This document shows positions 49,401 through 61,674 of a stretch of 64,000 bases of DNA, one piece after another (the first letter of the stretch is position 1; each line of letters begins with the position of its first letter). This stretch comes from Sipunculus nudus. Its lineage: Eukaryota; Annelida; Sipuncula; Golfingiida; Sipunculidae. The translations under genes were made by a program, and so were the position numbers. Location of the stretch: positions 25,271,400 to 25,335,399 of the forward strand of contig CM049322.1 of assembly GCA_026874595.1 (NCBI GenBank), in the 5' to 3' direction. The notes beneath the pieces were generated by a model. That model worked only from the letters and a program-made list of their open reading frames with translations, had not been told where the DNA came from and did not search any database.

Positions 49401-51783
49401 TTTTATATGACACTTACCATAGGCCCATTTTTTCCCTTGGTGCATCACTAAATGGTTTCAGGCCAAAGGTTTCATTTATTACACAGTCCATATGCTTTAG
49501 CTCATGTCCATTATTCTATAATTTACAGAGGTTTATTTAAGCTGGGCCATTTTCTCTTAGCTTTTCAAATGGTTTGTGTAGTCACTTGCTTTGATTACAG
49601 ATGCAGGGTCCCACTCCAGGTCACTGGAAGTCAGCTATGCCAGGGTTTCTGATTTGTTACAGTCACTGGGGGAGATCCCCTGCTGTGACAGGTGTACAGT
49701 TATTCTCATATCACCATCCCAACCAAACCCCCCCCCCCCCCAAACCCAACCCACCAAGTGTTATGCAGTAATTGTTATTGTTTTTACTGTATCTCCTTAA
49801 TTGTAATGCTGTTTCCACTCCAATATGCAAAGACTTTCCTTGAAAAAATAATTCAAGGTGTAATCCAGAAGATGCAATGTTGTGTAATGTAGCATTTTTA
49901 AAGAAATCAATTTTCTTTTAAATGATTTTAACAAATATAATTGAACCCATCAGTATGCTTAAATTATTATAAAATATGAAGCACATTATGGATAAATAAA
50001 GACACAATTAAAAAATTGTGAAATCTAAATCAAGTATTATTTTTAGATATTTATTGTTTTGCAGATTTAAAAGATATAAATTTGTGGTGAAAAATTAATA
50101 AACATTTGTATGCATGATGTGGTGTTATCTGACAAGATTAAGATTTATGATGATGCAATTGAGAATTATGAATCACCTTTCATATTCAGATATATATGTT
50201 AAATTGGAAATGTATAGAAATATAAACTTAAACTAGAAAATAATTGATGTGATAAAAAAATGAGGATTTAATACAAACATTTGTTCATTATTTTCAGCAG
50301 AATTTGAGATCAGGCTTTGTTTGCCCTGTTTTATGTTGTTAATTAGCTATATTTCAACTGTATACATTTCATAAAAAAATACATATATATTTAATAATAT
50401 ATATTATTCCAAAAAATAGATTCAATTGAACAAATGTGTAAACTACTGAAATGTCAACAGTTAATAGAAAAACCAACTAATGATCATGGTAATAGTACAG
50501 ATCATTTGTTCACAAACTGCTCACATGCTTTAGTTTCAACATTAGGAAACACATGGTCAGGTCACAGAATATTTTTTGCAACAATTTCTTGCTCATCAAT
50601 ACAAACCAATCATATAAACCAACCATAGCCTTTATTACCTCTTCCTCTTACACTTTATCTCCATTTGATATTATTTTAGATTTTTACCTTCAAAGTTAAC
50701 GTCAGCTGAGCACAGTGACCCATAGGTCCCTTGTTTGTGTGTGGGCAGATAATGACCAGTTACAGATTGAGTTCGCGTTTCGTCCCGGTTGACCTACTTT
50801 TGAACGTTTTACGCCTCTTTAATTTAGAAAATTTCATGAAAAATAGAAATTTTCATGACAAATACACATGTACGGACTTTTTTTCGCAATGCCTGCAGAT
50901 ATTGGCCTGATTTTTAGTGTCTGGGCAGATATAGACCAGTTACAGATCAAGTTCGCGTTTCGTCCCGGTTGACCTACTTTTGACCGTTTTACGGCTCCTG
51001 AACATAGAAAATTTCATGAAAAATATGAAATTTCATGACAAATACACATGTACGGACTTTTTTTCGCAGTGCCTGCAGATATTGGCCTGATTTTTGGTGT
51101 GTGGGCAGATATTGACCAGTTACAGATTGACTTCGCGTTTTGTCCCAGTTGACCTACTTTTGACTGTTTTACTGCTCCTGAACATAGACAATTTCATGTA
51201 AAATATAAATTTTCATGACAAATACACATGTACAGACTTTTCTTCGCAATACCTGCAGATATTGGCCTGATTTTTGGTGTGTTGGCAGATAATGACCAGT
51301 TACAGATCCAGTTCAAGTTTTGTCCCAGTTGACCTACTTTTGACTGTTTGACGGTGCTCTAACATAGAAAATTTCATAAAAAAGTGCACATGTATGGACT
51401 TTTTTTCACAGTGCCTGCAGATACGGGCCTGATTTTTGGTGTGTAGGCAGATCATGACCAGTTACAGATCGAGTTCTTGTTTTGTCCCGGTTGACCTACT
51501 TTTGATTGTTTTACGGCTCCTAAACATAGAAAATTTCATGAAAGACAGAAATTTTTATGGAAAATGCACATGTATGGACTTTTTTTCACAATGTCGCAAA
51601 CACTGCATGATTTTTGGTGTGTTGCTTGATAATGACCCATTACAGATCGAGTTTGCATTTTGCCCTTCTTGACCTACTTTTGACCATACGACACCTCCTG
51701 AACTTAAAAAATGTTTCAAAATTTTACAAATGTTTCTAATTTGCCCCAGGCGGGGGCATTCGTGTCGTTCCGACACATCTAGT
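46499..51783 (+). mobile_element. Family B element, copy 2 (7 monomers), split by family A copy 6
   Basis: TATGCCCCCGCCACAAAG at 46499, with gtgtcg-ttc-cgacac and CTAG (51779-51782) at the end. The parts are 46499-46809 and 50735-51783. Monomer starts (ggacttttttt-like) are near 46586, 46767, 50872, 51053, 51233, 51395 and 51577. The break falls in the T run of a monomer. Confidence 0.88.
46810..50734 (+). mobile_element. Family A element, copy 6 (best complete copy)
   Basis: The 5' hairpin (46810-46838) is 8 bp, one C/T mismatch, 5 bp and loop ATA. GCTCAGCTGAC at 46812-46822 is inverted exactly at 50701-50711. CTTG is at 50730-50733. A (GTCC)n/(GTCT)n microsatellite follows the hairpin. Poly-C runs lie at ~48891 and ~49728. 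It is inserted in B copy 2 with 5 T before and 3 T after, against 6 T in the matching monomer at 56644-56649. Confidence 0.9.
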
Positions 51784-52799
51784 TTACTTCAAATTTATGC
51801 TGTATTAAATGGTAAACACACTCTTCGCCAAAATGAACCGAATATGGCAGCTGTTTTCCATCCAAGTCTAGTATAGCTTTTGTAGAAAAATTACCAGCAT
51901 TTCTAAAAGACAAAATATTAAACATAAATTGTCACTAATATGTCTCCATTCTGTCCATTTTAATTTACCGGTGTCGTTCTTTGAAAATTTTATAATGGAA
52001 TAGAACATCGGTCAACGATATATCTAGATCAGTTGGTCCAATATGTCCAGTGAAATAAAACATATATAGCCATTCGAACATATATAGTTGCATTTATTAT
52101 TATTAGAGTGTAATTTTCTCTTTCATTCTGATAAATCATTCACTTTACATATTAATTGCTCTCTCTCTCTCTCCCTTTGGATGAGCACGCACAACATATT
52201 TTCTTAATTGTTTCTTTCTTTCTCTTTTAATTGCAATTTTTTCCACTTTTTCTTGTTTATCCATCTTTATATGTATTTTTACTGTTCTTACTTTTTTTCC
52301 TTATTCATCTTTTTTTCTGTGTTTTTAACTTTTCTTACTCTTTCTTTTCTTCCTTCTTTCTTTCTCGCTCCTTTTCTCCACTTTTGTCATTCTGCCCTTC
52401 TCTCTTTCTGTCTATCCATCTATCACCCGTTCTTTCTTCTTTTCTCTTTCTTTCCAAGTCAATCACTCCTTTAAACTTGCCTGTCCATAATATATCATTT
52501 TCCTTCTTCCATTCTTTCTATCATTCCTTTTCTTGTTTTCCTTTTCATTCATTCTTTCTGCCAACCCTTCTGTCCGACTTTATGTTAGCTTTATGGTGGG
52601 TTGATTATGGATCTGCTTAATTAGCGGAGACCTAGCGTCTGAGAAGTCAATAGTTATTGTTAATACAACATTCTTCTCATCCAAGGATCAACAAAGAAGG
52701 CAAACAGTCTTTGATCACGAACCAAAGGGAATGGTGACACTGCCAGTGATATTAAGATTAAGCTTGAACGGTACATATTGTCCCGCTTAACACATATGA
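51784..52799. other. Unassigned region with a pyrimidine-rich tract
   Basis: Bases ~52140-52570 are strongly C/T-rich on this strand (tttctttctttctc and similar) without a fixed unit. The open stretches there are compositional. The flanks show nothing recognisable. Confidence 0.6.
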
Positions 52800-52907
52800 A
52801 CATTGGTATATTAATTGTTGCTGAAGATGGGGGGCCTATTCTTAAAGGGGGGGGGGATTAATTGTCTGGCGATACTATGGCACCTGCGGTGCCAAGAAAT
52901 TTCTAGT
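52800..52907 (+). mobile_element. 3' end fragment of a family C element
   Basis: Ends with tgtctggcgatac, the perfect hairpin ggcacc-tgc-ggtgcc (52879-52893), nine bases and CTAG (52903-52906). This is the best preserved C-type 3' terminus. The 5' part is missing. Confidence 0.8.
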
Positions 52908-53440
52908 TAAAGGATAGTCTTCACCACGCATTCACCATAACAAGGTGCAAACTGTCACAAACTATAATTACGGCTCTCCGGGCCAGACGGCAATCACAAA
53001 GCACGAACAGCAGTCCTTGATGGTTTGAAAGCTTATTTTTTCCTAATTGACCTGCCAATCTTAATTTGATAATGATTATGTTATCAACACATTCATAGAA
53101 TTAATCAACAATTTACATACTGTATATTTGCTTGAAGCCGGGCTGTCACTTTGACCAAAACAGATCACACGAGGTCATGACCTCAGAACACCACTTCCCA
53201 GAAAATATATAAACGAATCTAGTCCTCGCGAGGTCTGTCCAATTTTGAGGGTCTTAATATGTACTGGATATGCTCGCGGGACAGGAAAGTTTGTCCATTG
53301 TCGGGGATAGTGAGTTGTCGGTTTTACTGAGTTTCTGTTAAACCTAAGATAGAGGAAAAATTGAAGGGACTGAGACTTAGTGTCCGCATTAGTGAATTGT
53401 CTGCCTAACTCAGTTGTCCGCATGTAGGAGTTTCACTGTA
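52908..53440 (-). mobile_element. Possible pogo/Tigger-like transposon end, reverse orientation
   Basis: Read on the minus strand from 53440 it begins ta-cagtgaaactcctac, followed by gcggacaactgag and gcggacactaag. The style is that of the terminus at 39781 but the sequence is different. The left boundary is unclear and no transposase is readable. Confidence 0.4.
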
Positions 53441-53702
53441 TTACATAGTACAATATATAATTATTAGATTTAGTTTATGCAAATTTGAAAATGAAATTTT
53501 TAAATTTTTTTCAGCATTTATTTCAGAAAATAAATAAAATTTTTATTATTATGCTTCAGTTTATCTCCACTTTATCTGTAAATGACAAGTGTTCATACAT
53601 TCCCATGGTTTTTTATGCACATATTACTATCATATAGCTGAATTAATGATACTTCAATCTAGTAATATTTGATCATGAGAGACTCCTGCATCTGAAACTG
53701 TC
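53441..53702 (+). repeat. Fragment of family A interior
   Basis: Matches 4084-4350 in A copy 1 (acattcccatggtt, tatgcacatattact, gatcatgagag). It has no termini and is cut by the minisatellite that follows. Confidence 0.6.
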
Positions 53703-54418
53703 CCTGAACCTGTATGGTGACACTAACATGTGGCACAGTGTTTGTATATGGTGACATTAAGGTGTGGCACAGTGTTTGTGTATGGTGACATTAAGGTGTG
53801 GAATGATGTTTGATGACACTAACATGTGGCACCCTGTTTGTATATGGTGACATTAAGGTGTGGCACAGTGTTTGTGTATGGTGACATTAAGATGTGGCAT
53901 GATGTTTGATGACACTAACATGTGGCACCGTGTTTGAGTACGGTGATATTAAGATGTGGCAAAGTGTTTTTGCATGATAAAATTAAGGGGTGGCACAGTG
54001 TTTTTGTATGGTGACATAAAGGTATGGCACATGGTTTGTGCATGGTGATATTAAAAAGTGGTACAGCGTTTGTGTATGGTGACATCAAGATGTGGCACAG
54101 TGTTTGTGTAAGGTGAAATTAAGGAGTGGCCAATGTTTGTGTATGGTGACATTAAGGTGTGGCATGGTGTTTGATGACACTAACATGTTGCACAATGTTT
54201 GTATATGGTGATATTAAGGAGTGGCACAGTGGTTGTGTGCTGTGACATCAAGAAGTGTCACAGTGTTTATGTAAGGTGAATTAAGGAGTGGCCAATGTTT
54301 GTGTATGGTGACATTTAGGTGTGGCATGGTGTTTGTGCATGGTGATATTTAAAAGTGGTACAGCGTTTGTGTATGGTGACATCAAGATGTGGCACAATGT
54401 TTGAGTGTGGTTACATTA
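53703..54418 (+). repeat. 34-bp minisatellite, about 20 units, abutting an exon
   Basis: Unit tggtgacattaaggtgtggc followed by acagtgtttgtgta, with many point and length variants. It ends about 16 bases before the acceptor of the exon at 54434. Confidence 0.92.
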
Positions 54419-54433
54419 TTATTGACATTGTAG

Positions 54434-54628
54434 GAGCAAGAGGACATTGATCATGCCAAACAAAGGCTGAGGCACCTGGAGATGAACCATCGCCAGACTG
54501 CAGAACTACTCAGCAGATCTCTAGAAGCAGAGGAAGAAAATGCATTACAAGAGCAATATCAGAGAGAACAAGAAATGATTGATGCCCAGCGCAAGAAGTT
54601 TGATGATCTTGAGTTTCAACAGCTAGAG
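54434..54628 (+). CDS. PHLDB: PHLDB/LL5-like protein, coiled-coil exon ending in the Phe-Asp-Asp-Leu-Glu-Phe-Gln-Gln-Leu-Glu motif
   Basis: A 195-bp phase 0-0 exon of 65 codons between attgtag and gag|gtaaca. It is strongly helical and charged, starting Glu-Gln-Glu-Asp-Ile-Asp-His-Ala and ending KKFDDLEFQQLE. A Phe-x-Asp-Leu-Glu-Phe-Gln-Gln-Leu-Glu block is, as I recall it, one of the most conserved stretches of PHLDB1/2 and the main reason for the family assignment. The acceptor is unusual: a 34-bp minisatellite runs to within about 20 bases of it and there is no long pyrimidine tract. The next exon, expected to continue the coiled coil towards the PH domain, is not found before the end of the window. 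Confidence 0.92.
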
Positions 54629-54884
54629 GTAACACCTATGATTATAATAAGTTATTTCATTTTACACTGTTGATTATAATTTACAGGTTAGTTCATTACT
54701 GTAATGTAGGTAACACTAGTTAGCTCAGCTGACTATAAGGGAGGGACTCCAAAGAGGTCCTAGGCAAATCTCCTTGGAAACCTGAAATAAGGTCATTTTG
54801 ACCTATATTTTGGGCAGAAAACATGATTTTGGGCATCCAGACAGTCAGACGGGGCACAAATTCTATCCATTGGGCCCTGAGAAA

Positions 54885-56130
54885 ACTTGGTGATTATGAT
54901 ATACAAGCTAGTTCATTACTTCACTTAAGGAAGCATTGGTGATTATGATATACAAGCTAGTCCACAGCTTCACTTGATGAAACGTTGGTGATTATGATAT
55001 ACAAGCTAGTTCATTACTTCACTTAAGGAAGCATTGGTGATTATGATATACAAGCTAGTTCATTACTTCACTTAAGGAAGCATTGGTGATTATGATATAC
55101 AAGCTAGTCCATAACTTCACTTGATGAAACGTTGGTGATTATGATGTACAAGCTAGTTCATTACTTCACTTAAGGAAGCATTGGTGATTATGATATAAAA
55201 GCTAGTCCAGAACTTCACTTGATGAAACGTTGGTGATTTTGATATACAAGCTAGTTCATTACTTCACTTGATGAAACATTGGTGATAATGATATACAAGC
55301 TAGTTCATTGCTTCACTTGAGGAAGCATTGGTGATTATGATATACAAGCTAGTCCATTACTTCACTTAAGGAAGCATTGGTGATTATGATATACAAGCTA
55401 GTCCATAACTTCACTTGATGAAACGTTGGTGATTATGATGTACAAGCTAGTTCATTACTTCACTTGAGGAGGCATTGGTGATTATGATATACAAGCTAGT
55501 TCATTACTTCACTTAAGGAAGCATTGGTGATTATGATATACAAGCTAGTCCATAACTTCACTTGATGAAACGTTGGTGAATATGATATACAAGCTAGTTC
55601 ATTACTTCACTTGATGAAACCTTGGTGATAATGATATACAAGCTAGTTCATTGCTTCACTTGAGGAAGCATTGGTGATTATGATATACAAGCTAGTTCAT
55701 TACTTCACTAAAGGAAGCATTGGTGATTATGATATACAAGCTAGTCCATAACTTCACTTGATGAAACGTTGGTGATTATGATATACAAGCTAGTTCATTA
55801 CTTCACTTGATGAAACATTGGTGATAATGATATACAAGCTAGTTCATTGCTTCACTTGAGGAAGCATTGGTGATTATGATATACAAGCTAGTCCATTACT
55901 TCACTTGATGAAACGTTGGTGATTATGACACACAAGCTAGTTCATTACTTCACTTGATGAAACGTTGGTGATAATGATATACAAGCTAGTTCATTACTTC
56001 ACTTGAGGAAGCATTTGCTGATTATGATATACAAGCTAGTTCATTACTAAACTTGATGAAACTTTGGTGATTATGATATACAAGCAAGTTCATTACTGAA
56101 CTTGATTAAAATTGGTGATTACGTTGGTGA
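54885..56130 (+). repeat. 49-bp minisatellite, about 25 units
   Basis: Unit attggtgattatgatataca followed by agctagttcattacttcact and a variable end (taaggaagc, tgatgaaac, tgaggaagc). The end variants alternate in a pattern that suggests duplication of two- and three-unit blocks. Confidence 0.95.
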
Positions 56131-56183
56131 TTATGATATACAAGGACAAAACCAGCATGTGCCTCATTTTAAATTCATATTTT

Positions 56184-57860
56184 TATGCCCCCGCCACAAA
56201 GTGGTCGCGGCATATAGTTTTACCCATGTCCGTCCTTCCGTCATTCCGAAATCAAACAGTTGTACAGACTTTTTTTCGCATTGCCTGCAGATATTGGCCT
56301 GATTTTTGGTGTGTGGGCAGATATAGACCAGTTACAGATCTAGTTCACGTTTCGTCCCGGTTGACCTACTTTTGACCGTTTTACGGCTCCTAAACTTAGA
56401 AAATTTCATGACAAATACACATGTACAGACTTTTTTTCGCAATGCCTGCAGATATTGGCCTGATTTTTTGTGTGTAGGCAGATAATGACCAGTTACAGAT
56501 CGAGTTCGCATTTTGTCCCAGTTGACCTACTTTTGACTGTTTTACGGCTCCTAAACTTAGAAAATTTCATGAAAAATAGAAATTTTCATGACAAATACAC
56601 ATGTACGGACTTTTTTTCGCAATGCCTGCAGATATTGGCCTGATTTTTTGTGTGTGGGCAGATAATGACCAGTTACAGATCGAGTTCACGTTTCATCCTG
56701 GTTGACCTACTTTTTAACATTTTACGCCTCCTTAACTTAGAAAATTTCATGAAAAATAGAAATATTCATGACAGATACACATGTACAGACTTTTTTTTGC
56801 AATGCCTGCAGATATTGGCCTGATTTTTGGTGTGTGGGCAGATATATACCAGTTACAGATCAAGTTCGCGTTTCGTCCCGGTTGACCTACTTTTGACCGT
56901 TTTAACGGCTCCTGAACATAGAAAATTTCATGAAAAATATGAAATTTCATGACAAATACACATGTACAGACTTTTTTTTGCAATGCCTGCAGATATTGGC
57001 CTGATTTTTAGGTGTGTATGCAGATATTTACCAGTTACAGATGGAGTTGGCGTTTCGTCCCAGTTGATCTACTTTTGATTGTTTTACCGCTCCTGAACAT
57101 AGACAATTTCATGTAAAATATAAATTTTCATGACAAATACACATGTACAGACTTTTCTTCGCAATAACTGCGGATATTGGCCTGATTTTTGGTGTGTAGG
57201 CAGATAATGACCAGTTACAGTTCGAGTTCACGTTTTGTCCCAGTTGACCTACTTTTGACCATTTGACGGTGCTCTAACATAGAAAACTTCAGAAAAAAGT
57301 GCACATGTATGGACTTTTTTTCGCAGTGCCTGCAGATACGGCCTGATTTTTGGTGTGTAGGCAGATAATGACCAGTTACAGATTGAGTTCTTGTTTTGTC
57401 CCAGTTGACCTACTTTTGACCTTTTGACTGCTCCTGAACATAGAAAGTTTCATGAAAAATAGAAATTTTCATAACAAATGCATATGTACTGACTTTTTTT
57501 CCTCAGTGCCTGCAGATACCACCCTGATTTTTTATGTGTGGGCAGATAATGACAATTTCAGATCGAGTTCGCGTTTCGTCCCGGTTGACCTACTTTTGAT
57601 TGTTTTACGGCTCCTAAACATAGAAAATTTCATGAAAGACAGAAATTTTTATGGAAAATGCACATGTATGGACTTTTTTTCACAATGCCTGCATATACTG
57701 GCATGATTTCTGGTGTGTTGCTTGATAATGACCCGTTACAGATGGAGTTTGCATTTTGCCCTTGTTGACACCTCCTGAACTTAAAAAATTTTTCAAAATT
57801 TTACAAATGTTTCTAATTTGCCCCAGGCGGGGGCATTCGTGTCGTTCCGACACATCTAGT
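56184..57860 (+). mobile_element. Family B element, copy 3 (9 monomers)
   Basis: TATGCCCCCGCCACAAAG start, gcgggggcat, gtgtcg-ttc-cgacac and CTAG (57856-57859) end. It has nine ~180-bp monomers. The flanks, cattttaaattcatattttt and ttttatcatatataac, join to the uninterrupted sequence seen at 33385-33415 apart from T-run length. Confidence 0.88.
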
Positions 57861-57908
57861 TTTATCATATATAACAACTGAGTGCCGTGACCCTTAGGTC
57901 CCTTGTTT

Positions 57909-60900
57909 TTAAGCTCAGCTGACTTTCAGTCATGCTGAGCTATAGCAATCACTCTTTGTCCATCGTCCGTCTGTCCGTCTGTCTGTCTTGCCGTCTGTCC
58001 GTTAACTAGGCACAAATCATAACCCTTGGACCTAGAATCTTGTAACTTGACATTCTGAGAGGTAGATAAAAAATTTCCTTGGAAACCAGAAATTAGGTCT
58101 CTGTTACCCATATCCTTCGAGCTATGGGGCCAAAAAGAACCCCCCCAGAATAGTTAAAAATTTCATACAAAAACTTCAATATCTCATTAACTACATCACT
58201 GATGGTCATGATTTTTGGCATACATTTTAATCATGAGATGTTCCATCAGTTCCTGCAGACTGGTGGCGCCACCTGTATTTTTCGATTTTTTACGAATTTT
58301 TTTCTCTATTTTTGAGACCTTTAAAAATGTGAACATCTGTTAACAGGGCACAAATCGTAATGACTGGACCTAGAATCTTCATTTTTGACACAGTGAGAGA
58401 CCTATAAAAAGTCTCCATGGAAACCAGAATTAGGTCTCTGTTTCCCATATCCTTCAAGCTATGGGGCCCCAAAGTACCCCCCAGAATAGTAAAAAATTTC
58501 ATACTAAAACTTCAGTATCTCATTAACTACATCACTGATGGTCATGATTTTTGGCATACATATTGATCATGAGATGTTCCATCAGTTCCTGCAGACTGGT
58601 GGCGCCACCTGTATTTTTCGATTTTTTTACGAATTTTTTTCTCTATTTTTGAGACCTTTAAAAATGTGAACATCTGTTAACAGGGCACAAATCGTAATGA
58701 TTGGACCTAGAATCTTCATTTTTGACACAGTGAGAGACCTATAAAAAGTCACCATGGAAACCAGAATTAGGTCTCTGTTTCCCATATCCTTCGAGCTATG
58801 GGGCCCCAAAGTACCCCCCCAGAATAGTAAAAAATTTCATACTAAAACTTCAGTATCTCATTAACTACATCACTGATGGTCATGATTTTTGGCATACATT
58901 TTAATCATGAGATGTTTCATGAGTTTCTGCAGACTGGTGGTGCCACCTGTATTTTTCAATTTTTTACAAATTGTTTTCTATATTTTTGAGACCTTTAAAA
59001 ATGTGAACATCTGTTAACAGGGCACAAATCGTTAAGACTGGACCTAGAATCTTCATTCTTGATACATTGAGAGACCTATGATAAGTCTTCATGGAAACCT
59101 AAAATAAGGTCTCTGTTTCCCATATCCTTTGAGCTGTGGGGCTCCCAATTACCCCCCCCCCCCCCCCAGAATAATAGAAAATTTCATACAAAACTTCAAT
59201 ATCTCATTAACTACAACACTGATGGTCATGATTTTTTACATACATATTGATCAAGAGGTGTTCCATCAGTTCCTGCAGACTGGTGGCACCACCTGTATTT
59301 TTTCAAATTTTTTACAATTTTTTTTTCTCTATTTTTGAGACCTTCAAAGATGTAGTTATCTGTCAAAATGGTACAAATTGTAACGACTGGACCTAGAATC
59401 TTCATTCTTGACACACAGGTGACCCATGAAAAGTCTCCATGGAAACCTGAAATTAGGTCTCTGTTACCCATATCCTATGAGCTATGGGGCCCCAAAGTAC
59501 CCCCCCAGAATAGTCAAAAATTTCCTCCAAAAACATCAATATCTCATTATCTACATCACTGCTGGTCATGATTTTTAGCATACATTTTAATTATGATATG
59601 GTCCATCAGTTCCTGCAGACTGGTGGCGCCACCTGTATTTTTCGATTTTTTACGAATTTTTTTCTCTATTTTTGAGACCTTCAAGGACGTAGTTATCTGT
59701 CAAAATGGTACAAATCGTAACGACTGGACCTAGAATCTTCATTCTTGACACACACGGAGACCCATGAAAAGTCTCCATGGAAACCTGAAATTAGGTCTCT
59801 GTTGCCCATACCCTTTGAGCTATGGCACTCCAAAGTACAGCTCAGAATAATGGAAAATTTGATACAAAACTGAAGTATCTGAACAACTAATGCAGAGATC
59901 ACCATAATTGTTTGCATGGATATTGATCATGGAGTGTTTCTGCAGACTGGTGGCACCACCTGTATTTGTTCAGCTTTTTTTTCTCTATATTTGAGTCCTT
60001 TAAAGATAGGAACATCCGTTAACAGGGCCAAAATCATAACAACTTGACCTAGAATCTTCATTCTTGACACACAGGGAGACCCATGAAAGGCCTCCATGGA
60101 AACCTGAAATTAGGTCTCTGTTACCCATATCCTTTAAGCTGTATGGCTTCAAAATACCCCCCATAATAATGAAAAATTTGATACAAAAACTGCAGTATCT
60201 TAATAACTACAACACTGATGGTCATGATTTTTGGCATATTTATTGATCATGAGGTGTTCCATCAGTTTCTGCAGACTGGGTGAGCCACCTCTATTTTTTT
60301 CCAATATTTACGAATTTTTGTCTCTATTTTTGAGACCTTTAAAGAATAGGTTATCTGTCAACAGGGTACAAATCGTAACAACTGGCCCTAGAATCTTCAT
60401 TCTTGACACACAGGGAGATCCATGACAAGTCTCCATGGAAACCTGAAATTAGGTCTCTGTTTTCCATATCCTAAAGCTATAGGACTCCAAAGTATTCCTC
60501 AAAATAATGGACAATTTGATACAAAAGCCTAAGTATCTAAACAACTAATGCAGAGATCACCATGATTCTTTGCATTGATATTGATTATGGAGTGTTTCAT
60601 CAGTTTCTGGAGACTGGTGGTGCCACCTATATTTTATTCAATTTTCGAATTTTTTCCTCTGTTTTTGAGACCTTTAAGGATGCTGCCATCTGTTAACGTG
60701 GCACAAATTGTAACAACTGGACCAAGAATCTTCATTCTTGTCATGCAAGGAGGCCCATGAAAAGTGTCTGTGGAAACCTGAAATTAGGTCTCTGTTACAC
60801 GTATCCTTCAGGCTATAGGACTCTGAAGTATCTCTCAGAATAATGGAAAATTTGATACAAAAGCTGAAGTATCTGAACAACTAATGCAGAGATCACCATG

Positions 60901-61152
60901 ATTCTTTGCATGCATATTGACCATTAAGTCTTGTCTTTTTATTAGTTTCTGCAGACTGGTGGAGCCACCTGTATTTTTTATGCCTTTTTTTCTCTATTTT
61001 TGAGATATATAAATACAGATACAATCTTGGCCTGTTGGTTAATCTGTTTGATGCTTCGGTTGAATGGGTATATACTACCATTCAGATGATAAAATTTCCT
61101 TTCGCGAATCTCTTCCCATTCAGCTGAGCTTCATGACCCATGGGTCACTTGT
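57909..61152 (+). mobile_element. Family F element (A-related), eight or more ~337-bp monomers
   Basis: Begins ttaagctcagctgac with a GTCC/GTCT microsatellite. It ends cagctgagcttcatgacc, gacccatgggtc and CTTG (61148-61151). The gagacctttaaa mark recurs at about 58314, 58651, 58988, 59337, 59674, 59993, 60332, 60667 and 61002, a period near 337 bp. Most monomers carry ctggtggcgccacctgta or a close variant. Confidence 0.85.
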
Positions 61153-61674
61153 CTTATAAGTACATTTGATTTAATTTTCACAGCCAGTTTACATATGGAT
61201 TTAATCTGATGAATTTTGAATTTGAAAGTATAAGCTTAAAAAATAGTCTAGCTATTGAAGTTTTTTAGAAGCCTTAATGTATTTGTATTTTCTAGCATCA
61301 TGACCCTACTTTTGTTTACCTGGTAATCCAAAAATTGGCATAATGTTAGATTTAATTGTTAATATTCATATTCTTCCATACATTTCCTATGTACATACCA
61401 AAATTTAGGTCAGTATTGCATAATTTGTTGAAGTTATAGGCCCAAACATAATGCACCTTGTAAAATATCTGGATATATATTTACTCACTTAACATAAGAA
61501 TGGCTGAGACTTTTTTTCTTACTCATCAGTACAAACCAATCATGTCAATTATCATCATCATATATTACCTTTTCCTCTTAGACTTGTTCTCCATTTGATA
61601 TTATTTTAGATTTTTACCTTCAATATCAACTTTAGCTGAGCACAGTGACCCATGGGTCCCTTGTTTTGAATTTT
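61153..61674 (+). repeat. Family A 3' fragment
   Basis: Matches 48110-48430 (cttataagtacatttg) and ends with tagctgagcacagtgaccc and CTTG (61660-61663). The 5' part is missing; F lies at its left edge. Confidence 0.65.

Larger units (their letters stand above)
28458..54433 (+). other. 26-kb intron filled with nested repeats
   Basis: Contains family A, B, C and D elements, pogo-like ends, and several unassigned stretches listed separately. No coding exon was recognised inside it. Confidence 0.8.
54718..57906 (+). mobile_element. Family A/F element, copy 12, with minisatellite and nested B element
   Basis: Begins ttagctcagctgactataag and ends aactgagtgccgtgaccc with CTTG (57902-57905). Between them are a short F-like segment, the 49-bp minisatellite and B copy 3. 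Pairing of these ends is inferred; the A sequence on both sides of B copy 3 supports it. Confidence 0.6.

Noticed and set aside
52208-52620. Long open frames rich in Phe, Ser and Leu resembling a membrane protein
   Set aside because: They are produced by the pyrimidine-rich tract; composition alone explains the residues and open frames.
39781-53440. One very large pogo-like transposon bounded by the ends at 39781 and 53440
   Set aside because: The two termini differ in sequence and the interval is filled with other complete elements, so they are better treated as separate fragments.
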